DNA from: CAWFGW01 sp963815495
GTDB lineage: Bacteria > Bacteroidota > Bacteroidia > Cytophagales > JAAEPT01
Reading direction: 5' to 3'
DNA length: 64,000 nucleotides
NCBI GenBank assembly: GCA_963815495.1
Contig: CAWFGW010000007.1
Location: 519,145 to 583,144 of the forward strand
Shown in pieces: positions 9,601 to 15,479 of the stretch (positions are counted from its first letter, which is position 1; each line of letters starts with the position of its first letter). The notes under the pieces were generated by a model. The model was given only the letters and a program-made list of their open reading frames with translations. It made no database searches and was not told the DNA's origin. The position numbers and the translations under genes were made by a program.

Positions 9601-12010
9601 CGTATCATCAGGTGTTCAATGGTCTACTTCTGGAAGTGGGATATTTAGTACTAGCAGGTTTGATACAGTGACCACTTACATACCATCCAAGCAAGACAAA
9701 GATGCTGGTCTGATTGTCGTATCTGCTTTAACAACTGGAAATGGTACATGTCAAGCAATTACAGAATCAATTACCATTACCATGACACCAATTCCTTCAA
9801 TTGATGCAGGTATCTCACAAGTAATTTGTGAAACTAACGAAAATGTTATGTTAAAAGGATCAATCAAGGTAGCAACCCAAGGTGTATGGTCAACTAGTGG
9901 ATCAGGTACTTTTCTTGACCCAGTGAGTAAACAAACCAATTATCAACCAAGTAATGAAGACACTGATAATGGTATAGTGATTTTAAAATTCACTACTACT
10001 GATAACGGACAATGTAAACCTGTTGATGACAATGTTATTATCACCTTTGAAAATGCCCCTCGAGCTATTGCTAGTGAAGATCAAACAATATGTGAAGATT
10101 TTAAAAGTATCAACTTGAACTCAACAGTAGAAAATGAATCTTCTATAGTATGGAGCACATTAGGAACAGGATCATTCTCAATCACTGATGGAGAATCGAC
10201 TACATATACACTGTCGAATGCTGATAAATCATTAACAACGGTACCTATTGTGTTAACTGCAAATGGAAATGCGAACTGCGGACCAACTAGTGACACTACC
10301 AATATATTTATTGTCCCTTCGCCTGAAGTTGATGCTCTTGCTGGTAATTTATGTGAAATAAATGATGGTGTTTCTATATCTGGTACAATCATTAATGCCT
10401 TAGGTGGGTTATGGTCAACAAATGGTACAGGTGCTTTCTCGCCCAACTCGGCAACATTAACCAGCCACTATTTCCCTTCTTTTGGTGATGCTAAGAATGG
10501 TAATGTAGATTTATTGCTTACAAGTACTGGAAACGGTTTATGCCAACCGGTAAGCGCTGAAACATTTGTTGAAATTTGGCCACTTCCAATAGCAAATGCA
10601 GGGAAAGACCAAACAGTATGTGTAGGTGCTGAGGTTACACTTTCAGCCTCAGTAGAGCCCGACATTTCTTATGAATGGAGAATTCAAGGTGGTGGAATAG
10701 TTGCAACCACTCCAACTACAAAACAAATTGTAACCAACAACACTATATTTGAACTTACTGCCACTCGTGCGGATGGATGTTCTTCAACTGATGAAGTAAC
10801 AATAAATGTTTTTGAATTACCTACAATAGGCTTAGACACCCATTACTGCTATAATGACACGCTTTTAATTACAGCTGACATCTCTAATATGCCACTTGTG
10901 CCGGGAAGCTTTCAATGGTTTAGAGATGGTGTAATTTTACAGGGTGAAAGAAGTACTAGCTACATCGTTCCTAATCCTGGAAATTATTCATTAGCATTTT
11001 CATATGCTGGTTGTAGTGTTGATTCATCTACTTATGTAACCCCTCTACCTCAGTTAATGTCTTTTGATGAAATTGGTTGTCGATTAGATTCCACTGTTAT
11101 CAGAACAACCAATATTGCTGGTGCATCTTATAGCTGGACCAACCTTGGGCTAACTGTCGCTTCAGAAAACCCAGCTACCGTAGCAACACCACGTGATTCA
11201 TCGGTATTTAGTGTGGCTGTGACAGACATATTAGGATGCGTAAGTATGGATAGTTTAAAAGTCTTTGGTGTTGAAAAACCGATACTAAACCTTACAGACT
11301 CTTCTGGTTGTGACGAAGACTTAATACCGCTTGATGCTGAACCATTGAATATTGATTCATTATTAGATTATCAATTAATCTATTCATGGTCAATCAATAA
11401 TCAAACTATAGCTGATACTAACAGTGCAATAATTGCCTCTCAAAGTGGTATATATAAAGCGAGTGTTACAATAGGTCAATGTGTGACTGTAGATTCTTCC
11501 ATCATTCAAATTAATGCTTCACCTAGTGTAGATTTACCAGAATTATTAGAAATCTGTATCATAAAAAATAAATTCCAAGAAGTGGATGCCGGGCTCAGTT
11601 CCTCCTATCTATGGTCGACAGGAGATACGACTCAAAAAATAATTGTTGACCAAACAGGCTTATATTATGTAACAGTGACTAATGAATTTAATTGTTTCAC
11701 CACTGATTCAGTGTTTGTTCAAGAGGTTTGTCCACCTGAAGTGTTTGTGCCAAAGGCGTTTGTTCCTGGTTCATCGAATCCTGATCAATTCTTTGAAATA
11801 TTTGGACATGACTTTATTAACTTTAAAATGACTATCTACAACAGATGGGGTGAAGTAATCTATTATACCGAAGACCCAAAACAACCTTGGGATGGTTATT
11901 ATGGTGGCAAGTTAATGCCAGTGGGGGTATATCCTTGGGTAATTGACTTTCAAGACTTAAATGGTGTTCAACAACCTACCTTAGAAGGTAGTGTAACTAT
12001 TGTTCGCTAG
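686..12010 (+). CDS. Giant repetitive secreted protein with type B gliding-motility C-terminal domain
   Basis: From the ATG at 686 this encodes about 3774 residues. I prefer this start because it gives a classical signal peptide (MSAKGG, hydrophobic core, AYS/EG); an in-frame GTG at 629 would add 19 residues in front. Residues of about 24-470 are a non-repeated, Cys-containing region of unknown fold. From about nt 2090 to 10590 there are some 32 tandem units of about 88 residues, each with a TIC-type cysteine near its start, a W-S/T-GxGxF core, a YxPS segment and a second cysteine in a GNGxC context. Divergent Ig/PKD-like units follow, and the last 90 or so residues (FVPKAFVPG, NRWGEVIY, WDGYYGG, GSVTIVR) are a type B T9SS sorting domain. 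It is probably an exported, cell-surface, SprB-like adhesin or filament. It is followed after 42 bases by another type B cargo gene and is divergent from a PorP/SprF-like gene. Confidence 0.88.
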   Translation: MSAKGGIIALIFIFSFFGAYSEGTKEIQPNSGEVTRMLLRRDWDYTNFARYGAAETQRLNFTICNNGEIAYFGFNGAENSNVKMRVRRASDGAVVFAERNLPTTGEGYIPNYNRAVAGPQEIVGAASGYDAFQINGLAPDDYYIEFNTNDNDFEFRYFDITVATAANSPILGRVWSQEWLLTTRGFNNPFLGELYIYSDDGIVTSVDFNGIRPYVFNISANPTGVKTTGDFNEDRQSVSGRQTYPQYKIFLNPPDENCYPSGEFGQITAPVTVTGCGLDKCINIPVDQTGRVLILLNLNGQPGYQPNSADIQFDTTVSPGNNCIPWDTRDNLGNLIPEGQNVNLQIDYLNGITHLPLFDVENHPNGYSVGLVRPLAPQVPIKPFLFWDDVNIVSQGGVQGTSEFIGCQDPSCHDWVATNGFNNNATDYGNLTTINTWWYANIVNRNTNYQVTNATVDADVRIPGRGEDGGNDTTTCRNSGAFQLAGNVSEAPSATWTTDGSGTFSNVNDLSGTYTPSDEDYDNGSVRLTLTSEPFGECPTDSDFMILNLDPGPSLSIGPGADLCESNSNVNLQASFSNADGIRWLGGNGTFVPNRRRPNATYNPTPAEIASGEITLILSTNNVTNVCPNITDSITFTFQEAPIVNPGTTPDTICASTAFVQLSGTIENAGGGRWLGGNGNFVPSRDSLNAQYFPTNTEKNSGSLTLTLSSRLETGGCQPVTENITLTFISPSSVAVNSPTIQTCASTDTISLSATVTGSATITWSGGNGSFTPSNTISNPRYLVHPDDTTAGSIVIFVETDGNDGCSIVKDSIVVEFSSPPLAKVDADNKLVCANNARIDLGGTFSNSTGVRWIGQGGTFSPSEDSLNTTYIPSQAEIDANFTFLTLTTVGNGFCEQASDVENVVISPAPIADAQGPYTVCKNNPSIEVSGTSQNSTGIYWSSSEGTFSDTAIFNPIFTATQNQVELGLPITLTFTATQDPVCAPVSDNATITFTPSPTVDAGPTQTICANNPVVQLNGSFTRASQITWSGGNGNYSNVNDPGATYTPSQNEIDAGEITLLLSTSDGIGNCINVTDSVKITITPSPIVEAGPNQTVCENNARVTLNGTVANAAGGVWSGGDRKVGSTVTTLTNAKYNPSNQEKNTGTVKLYLQSTGNGNCNPVVDSVIISITPKPEITNLNNVSVCADAPSVTFSPNLSVATGGIWSGGQGTYTPDNTTLNTTYTPSITEINNGFVNLKLTTTGNGLCQAEDFSTRITISKAPSVSAGSNQTICGDENSVQLNGTVTNAGGGRWTTLGSGSFNNQNNLNAIYQPSNLDKQNGFVKLVLTTTGNGLCNALRDTMQIAFSEIPVANAGNNRTLCANEFPIILNASGSIGSWVGGNGSFSPNRNTLNASYTPTVTEVNTGNVTLTYESNVSGVCPQVSDDVRFNLKEGPIIDAGPDLIICGNLEPFTLTATIQNAGNGFWNTTGTGQFAPSAANAALTYLPSASDTSLTDTTKIIFYVGTVGNSGCPSSEDSVVVSLVPSPILNAGPDQTLCADGNGISLNGASININSIAWSGGNGGSFNPTNAINTIYSPTPTDLNQANLTFVVSSPATASCPSANDTTIITLVQGPTNDAGPNTTICADSSFIRIQASITGATTGLWTTSGTGTFSPTATDTVTRYYPSLVDTSAGQVILYFNTNGSGICEDVQDSLILSLSNAPIVFAGNDTTICSDSDPVPLNGQSNGVSSGFVWTTSGTGTFSDNTSLLSSYTLSQDDIDNAIVTLTLQTTGSGDCNEVSHSFNILMTPRPEISASLDQTKCIIDPSVTVSATISEATGINWSSLTNGTFSDSLSLTTDYFFSSQDTINGFATLIATSSGNGQCKTYTDTTQIQFQNLPIVSAGSDVEICGDAASVPISGTVSGAASGTWASSGSGIFTPNFATLNTNYQITNEDTTNGSVALVLTSTGSGVCPDVSDSLIVTITDVPTVNAGNDTSVCANIDSIQLNGKISIATGASWLSSGTGTFSPNDTTLSAVYIPSSSDTAAGNVTITLVSTGNGNCNRVLDDFILNFIKAPRADAGPPTTICSDSTGVALNSTISSFSSLVWRTSGTGVFGPDSTFAKPTYYPSEEDTTAGSVTLSVFVDGQGTCNPISASTILNLTPEHQVQVSSDYTVCEDTRLLPVSATFQHTTGGSWSTSSSGSFTPSAFDASTNFAPSSSNTDETIILTYTTDDGGICPPKSKSIEVVITPKPTVNAGGDLILCADAEFFRMRGSVTNATGGSWSTSGNGTFLPNANSLIVDYVLSDDDVLQDSLIFSLSATDTNNCATVTDELIVNLTPIPTISAGSDINVCPGVAFIPLSGNVTVAGGGVWETLDGMGTFVDSSDLSTQYIPDPSESVEGNSITISLNSTDNGNCQTYFEDIVISFTNTSFINATPEDTTICTTDFPIQLGSEGAQGEWSSLGSGTFLPNNRAANAVYQPSSTDSINGSVKLYLTSINNGTCPAIRDSMSLTFIPGPIVNAGPDLTICTNENTVTLQGSSFNTNAIVWSSNGKGTFDNLSSATPTYTLSPQDKSLGTINFSLISLDNGQCSQPIDRMKVAVLPGPIVDPGNGFTLCANSTEIQLSGSFKNATGAIWTGGANSFLPSNANMTARYQIQPADTANGSVTLTLTSQGHPNCNPSTANVTFNFKKFPIVEAGDDQTICANTKSITLNGTTKNAANRRWSVLNGSGQFSPSNQLDSTTYFISPADTSKTSLKFYYIATPSNLCPPVKDSLILTITPSPIVSAGLNIDECETVPTINLNGSAQNTSSILWISSGAGSFNPDNTTLNSQYQPDSIDLVKGAINLELRSTEPNCNPVSDFATINFVRFPEAIVNAGVDISVCSDAPSIQLQGIIRSATKGKWSTSGSGSFVPNDSTLNAKYIPVPDDTVAGSVQIRLTALGNSECGEVTDSITLTFTNAPTANLGGNIIVCKDTNSIPLQAKLTVSSGVQWSTSGSGIFSTSRFDTVTTYIPSKQDKDAGLIVVSALTTGNGTCQAITESITITMTPIPSIDAGISQVICETNENVMLKGSIKVATQGVWSTSGSGTFLDPVSKQTNYQPSNEDTDNGIVILKFTTTDNGQCKPVDDNVIITFENAPRAIASEDQTICEDFKSINLNSTVENESSIVWSTLGTGSFSITDGESTTYTLSNADKSLTTVPIVLTANGNANCGPTSDTTNIFIVPSPEVDALAGNLCEINDGVSISGTIINALGGLWSTNGTGAFSPNSATLTSHYFPSFGDAKNGNVDLLLTSTGNGLCQPVSAETFVEIWPLPIANAGKDQTVCVGAEVTLSASVEPDISYEWRIQGGGIVATTPTTKQIVTNNTIFELTATRADGCSSTDEVTINVFELPTIGLDTHYCYNDTLLITADISNMPLVPGSFQWFRDGVILQGERSTSYIVPNPGNYSLAFSYAGCSVDSSTYVTPLPQLMSFDEIGCRLDSTVIRTTNIAGASYSWTNLGLTVASENPATVATPRDSSVFSVAVTDILGCVSMDSLKVFGVEKPILNLTDSSGCDEDLIPLDAEPLNIDSLLDYQLIYSWSINNQTIADTNSAIIASQSGIYKASVTIGQCVTVDSSIIQINASPSVDLPELLEICIIKNKFQEVDAGLSSSYLWSTGDTTQKIIVDQTGLYYVTVTNEFNCFTTDSVFVQEVCPPEVFVPKAFVPGSSNPDQFFEIFGHDFINFKMTIYNRWGEVIYYTEDPKQPWDGYYGGKLMPVGVYPWVIDFQDLNGVQQPTLEGSVTIVR
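2090..10590 (+). repeat. About 32 tandem units of about 264 bp (88 aa) within the giant adhesin gene
   Basis: Counted by eye in the translation: about 32 successive units, each opening with a variant of VxAGxDQTICA, then xLNGxxxNAxGxxW, SGxGxF, a YxPSxxD segment, GxVxLxLTxxGNGxC and a closing ITxxPxP strand. Units are clearly homologous but diverged from each other at DNA level, so this is an old array and not a recent slippage product. Two cysteines per unit at conserved places suggest one disulphide per repeat in the exported protein. Confidence 0.85.
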
Positions 12011-12052
12011 AGATTGTCTTATTTCTTAACTTGGAATTAAATTTATAATGCA

Positions 12053-13879
12053 ATGCGTCATTTAGTATTTATTCTGATTATACTTTTAAGTCTCAACCAT
12101 CTTTTACATGGTCAAACCACACTAAAACCAAGTAGTTCAATTACTCCATGCCTCGGACAAACTACCAAGGCATGGTTTACTACAAGTTATGCTTATGACT
12201 CTTTGCAGTGGGTAAATAACGTTGGAAAGGTGGTATCAAAGGAAGATACTTTGTACATAACCCCTGATTTAACACCTACAACAACACTATATTATTTTGA
12301 CTTAAAATTATATGTGACAGGTACATCTTATACTTCTCGTTTATTTGTTGTGCCATTTAAAGGGTTTGAGTTTTCAATTAATGAGAATACAGAGATTTGT
12401 AGTAATGACACATTATTATTACAAATCAATAACCCTAATAATGAAAACTTAAAATATAAATGGTTTTCAAACGTCCCTAGCTTTGTGCCACCAACATCTA
12501 CCACTTTGCAAGTTGAAGTCTCAAAAGAAGGGAAGTATTGGGTTCGAGCTACTAACCAAACCGAAACCTGCTCACTGGTCGATACCATGTCCTTAAATGT
12601 ATTTAACCAACCGGTAGAATTAGGTGATGATAAAGCACTTTGTGAAGGCCAGGCAATCACACTAAAAAACCTCAACCCTGAATCAACCAACACTAGCCAT
12701 TTATGGGAATACAATGGAAAGTCGAATACCTCGCCTACCTTATCTCCTACTGAGTCTGGTGTTTACACCTTAACAACTACAATTAGTCCCGTAAATTGTT
12801 CGTTTAAAGACAGTGTGAGAGTAATCTTTAGTCCATTACCAAAAGTTGATTTAACCGCGTCAGCATTCATCTGCAAAGGAGAAACTTTTATCATTAAAAA
12901 CACCTTACAAAACCCTTCCACAGTATCCTATTCAACACTTTGGGAAAGTGATACGGACTTACCTTCAATTACTCCGGGCCAAGAAACAATTAGTGTATCA
13001 AAGGCAGGTAAATATAAATTGACACTAAACACAGGAAGTTGTTCGGTTAGTGACTCTACTTCACTTAGAACGCTTAATATGGAAGCGGACTTAGGTAAAA
13101 ACATATCAGATACGTGTACAAATAGTGGGGTTACTTTATATAACCTTAAAGCGAATACTGAACCTACTACGACCTTCTATTTATGGAAAACACCACAAGG
13201 TAATTTTCTTAAAAAAAGTATTGTAGCAAAAGAGGCTGGATACTATTATCTAACTATTAATAGTGATATACCCCAATGCAGTGTGAAAGACTCTGTGTAC
13301 ATAGGAGTTAGTGCTGCACCAACTTTCGACTTAGGTGATAATATTGTCGCAGAAAACAGTTTTGCTGTGTATGATGGAACATTTTCTAATCGCTTTAAAG
13401 AAACTGACTATACATTTATATGGAAAAATGTCCTTAAAGACTCAATTTATTCAACTAAAGCAAATTTAATCCTAGAAAAAGAAGGAGAACATCCTTTAAC
13501 ATTAATCATTACAAATAAAGTGAGTAAATGTGTATCGAGTGATAACATTACTATAATAATACCTGAAGAACCAATCGTGGCTTCGCATGTTATATTTATT
13601 CCTAGTGCGTTTTCCCCTAGTTCAATGGATAGCGATAACAGTAGAATGAAAATCTTAGGACCGGACATTGCAAAGGAAGACTTTAAGCTAGAAATTTTTA
13701 ATCGATGGGGGCAAATAATCTATGAAACTTCTGACTATGAGTTAATGAGTACTGAAGGATGGGATGGAACAGGTAAAAATACTGCAGCTCAGAATACGAC
13801 ATATACTTATACAGCTGTTGGTAAATTCATTGACGGTAAGTCGTTTAAAGAAACAGGAACCATCACATTACTTCGTTAA
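12053..13879 (+). CDS. Secreted protein with type B gliding-motility C-terminal domain
   Basis: This 608-residue protein begins with a clean signal peptide (MRHLVFILIILLSLNHLLHGQ). The middle consists of about five Ig/PKD-like units of 80-90 residues carrying paired cysteines (for example ENTEICSNDTLLL and DDKALCEGQAITL). The C-terminus (VIFIPSAFSPSS, IFNRWGQIIYETS, WDGTGKN, TGTITLLR) is the type B T9SS sorting domain, the same class as in the giant protein upstream. The 42-base gap and shared orientation suggest one transcript with that gene. It could be a smaller surface subunit or partner of the giant protein; no enzymatic domain is visible. Confidence 0.85.
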   Translation: MRHLVFILIILLSLNHLLHGQTTLKPSSSITPCLGQTTKAWFTTSYAYDSLQWVNNVGKVVSKEDTLYITPDLTPTTTLYYFDLKLYVTGTSYTSRLFVVPFKGFEFSINENTEICSNDTLLLQINNPNNENLKYKWFSNVPSFVPPTSTTLQVEVSKEGKYWVRATNQTETCSLVDTMSLNVFNQPVELGDDKALCEGQAITLKNLNPESTNTSHLWEYNGKSNTSPTLSPTESGVYTLTTTISPVNCSFKDSVRVIFSPLPKVDLTASAFICKGETFIIKNTLQNPSTVSYSTLWESDTDLPSITPGQETISVSKAGKYKLTLNTGSCSVSDSTSLRTLNMEADLGKNISDTCTNSGVTLYNLKANTEPTTTFYLWKTPQGNFLKKSIVAKEAGYYYLTINSDIPQCSVKDSVYIGVSAAPTFDLGDNIVAENSFAVYDGTFSNRFKETDYTFIWKNVLKDSIYSTKANLILEKEGEHPLTLIITNKVSKCVSSDNITIIIPEEPIVASHVIFIPSAFSPSSMDSDNSRMKILGPDIAKEDFKLEIFNRWGQIIYETSDYELMSTEGWDGTGKNTAAQNTTYTYTAVGKFIDGKSFKETGTITLLR

Positions 13880-13898
13880 TCCCATTTTCCATAAGTAA

Positions 13899-14447
13899 AT
13901 GAAAGAAAAAAATCCTTGGACTACACTCGAGAGTAAACAAATTTATAGTAATGATTGGATTAATGTTCGAGAAGACCAAGTTATAAACCCCGCTGGTAAG
14001 AATGGAATATATGGAGTAGTTAATTTCAAGAACCTCGCCATAGGAATTATCCCTATTGATGACGAATTGAATACCTTTTTAGTAGGTCAATACCGCTATC
14101 CGTTAAATATTTATTCATGGGAAATACCAATGGGAGGAGGATTAATAAACAATACACCATTAGAGTCTGCGAAGAGAGAACTGGAAGAAGAGACTGGTTT
14201 GACAGCCAAAAAATGGGATAGAATCATGAAAATTCATACCTCTAATTCGGTTACTGATGAGGAAGGATATGTTTTTATAGCATCAGACCTTACCCAAGGT
14301 AAAGCTATGCCAGAAGAAACAGAGGAGCTAAAAGTCAGGAAAACACCTCTAATTGAAGCTTATAATATGGTTATGCGTTCAGAAATCACTGATGCTATAT
14401 CTATTGCAGGAATTTTAAAAGCTTCTATTCTGTATAAATTAATCTAA
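13899..14447 (+). CDS. Nudix hydrolase (ADP-ribose pyrophosphatase-like)
   Basis: This 182-residue protein has a Nudix box at about residues 78-100: GGG, then ESAKRELEEETGL, which keeps the catalytic RExxEExG core that binds the metals. The first glutamate of the full consensus (G x5 E x7) is not present at the expected spacing; an asparagine-rich INN stretch takes its place. Length and the preceding QYRYPLN...WEIPMGGG segment resemble ADP-ribose or nucleoside-diphosphate-sugar pyrophosphatases that hydrolyse nucleotide diphosphate derivatives in the cytoplasm. It lies 19 bases after the type B cargo gene, and its 3' end overlaps the convergent epimerase gene by 9 bases. Substrate is not decidable from sequence alone. 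Confidence 0.85.
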   Translation: MKEKNPWTTLESKQIYSNDWINVREDQVINPAGKNGIYGVVNFKNLAIGIIPIDDELNTFLVGQYRYPLNIYSWEIPMGGGLINNTPLESAKRELEEETGLTAKKWDRIMKIHTSNSVTDEEGYVFIASDLTQGKAMPEETEELKVRKTPLIEAYNMVMRSEITDAISIAGILKASILYKLI

Positions 14448-15479
14448 AAAATAGCCTTTATACCATTCATAAAACTTTTTAATTCCTTCAGGCACACTTG
14501 TTTTCGATTTATACCCCACTGCTTTTTCTAGCTTTGAAGTATCAGCGTATGTTTTGGGTACATCACCAGGTTGAAGTGGCTTAAAATCAATTTTAGCCTT
14601 ACAACCAATATTCTTTTCAATTTCATGTACAAAATCCATTAAAGGTACTGGCGAACCATTTCCTATATTATAAATTGAATAAGGTGCTGAACTATAATCT
14701 GATGGTAATACTTCTTCAGAAAATCCTTGAGGCACATAAGGAATAAGACGAGTAACACCGTCAACAATATCTTCTACATAAGTAAAGTCTCTTAACATTT
14801 CGCCATGATTAAAAACCTCTATAGGCTTTTCTTCAAGCATCGCTTTTGTAAAAAGAAACAAAGCCATATCTGGTCTACCCCATGGACCATAAACTGTAAA
14901 AAAACGCAAACCAGAAGTTGGTATCCCATATAAATAAGAATACGTATGTGCCATCATTTCATTGGCCTTTTTAGATGCCGCATATAATGAAATAGGATGT
15001 TCAGTTGCATGTGATTCTTTGAACGGAATTTGTGAATTTAAGCCGTACACAGAAGAACTTGAAGCATATAAAAGGTGCTTCACTTTTGTGTTTCTACACC
15101 CTTCCAACACATTTAAAAAACCATCCACATTATTTTTCTCATACGTGTATGGATTTTCGATTGAATACCGTACTCCTGCTTGAGCAGCCAGATTAATCAC
15201 GTAATCAAATTGTTCATTATCAAACAATTTATGTAAATTATTCCTATCAGTTAAGTCTAACTGGATAAATGAATAATTATTCATGGAGGAAACTGGAATG
15301 TTATAGTCTAAGCTATCTCGATTCACCCCATATTGCATGAGTCTGTCATATTTAAGATCAACAGAATAATAATCATTTAAATTATCTATTGATACAACTT
15401 TATATCCTTCTGAAAGTAACCTTTTTGTCAAATGAAACCCGATAAACCCAGCTCCTCCCGTAATTAATACTTTACTCAT
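14439..15479 (-). CDS. NAD-dependent nucleotide-sugar epimerase (UDP-glucuronate 4-epimerase-like)
   Basis: This 346-residue short-chain dehydrogenase/reductase has the extended-SDR NAD-binding glycine motif GGAGFIG (residues 8-14), followed by the DNLNDYY segment typical of UDP-glucuronate 4-epimerases of the CapI/LpsL type. The catalytic triad is visible as a serine cluster at about 140-143 and Y166xxxK170 (SLYAASKK). The reaction expected is interconversion of UDP-glucuronate and UDP-galacturonate, a precursor for surface polysaccharide. Its start overlaps the stop of the Wzc-like kinase gene by 4 bases, which puts it in the exopolysaccharide operon. Confidence 0.88.
   Translation of the reverse strand: MSKVLITGGAGFIGFHLTKRLLSEGYKVVSIDNLNDYYSVDLKYDRLMQYGVNRDSLDYNIPVSSMNNYSFIQLDLTDRNNLHKLFDNEQFDYVINLAAQAGVRYSIENPYTYEKNNVDGFLNVLEGCRNTKVKHLLYASSSSVYGLNSQIPFKESHATEHPISLYAASKKANEMMAHTYSYLYGIPTSGLRFFTVYGPWGRPDMALFLFTKAMLEEKPIEVFNHGEMLRDFTYVEDIVDGVTRLIPYVPQGFSEEVLPSDYSSAPYSIYNIGNGSPVPLMDFVHEIEKNIGCKAKIDFKPLQPGDVPKTYADTSKLEKAVGYKSKTSVPEGIKKFYEWYKGYFLD

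Noticed and set aside
2090..10590. Regular repeats considered as a CRISPR-like or satellite array
   Set aside because: The repeats are coding, diverged at DNA level, about 264 bases long and in one continuous reading frame.
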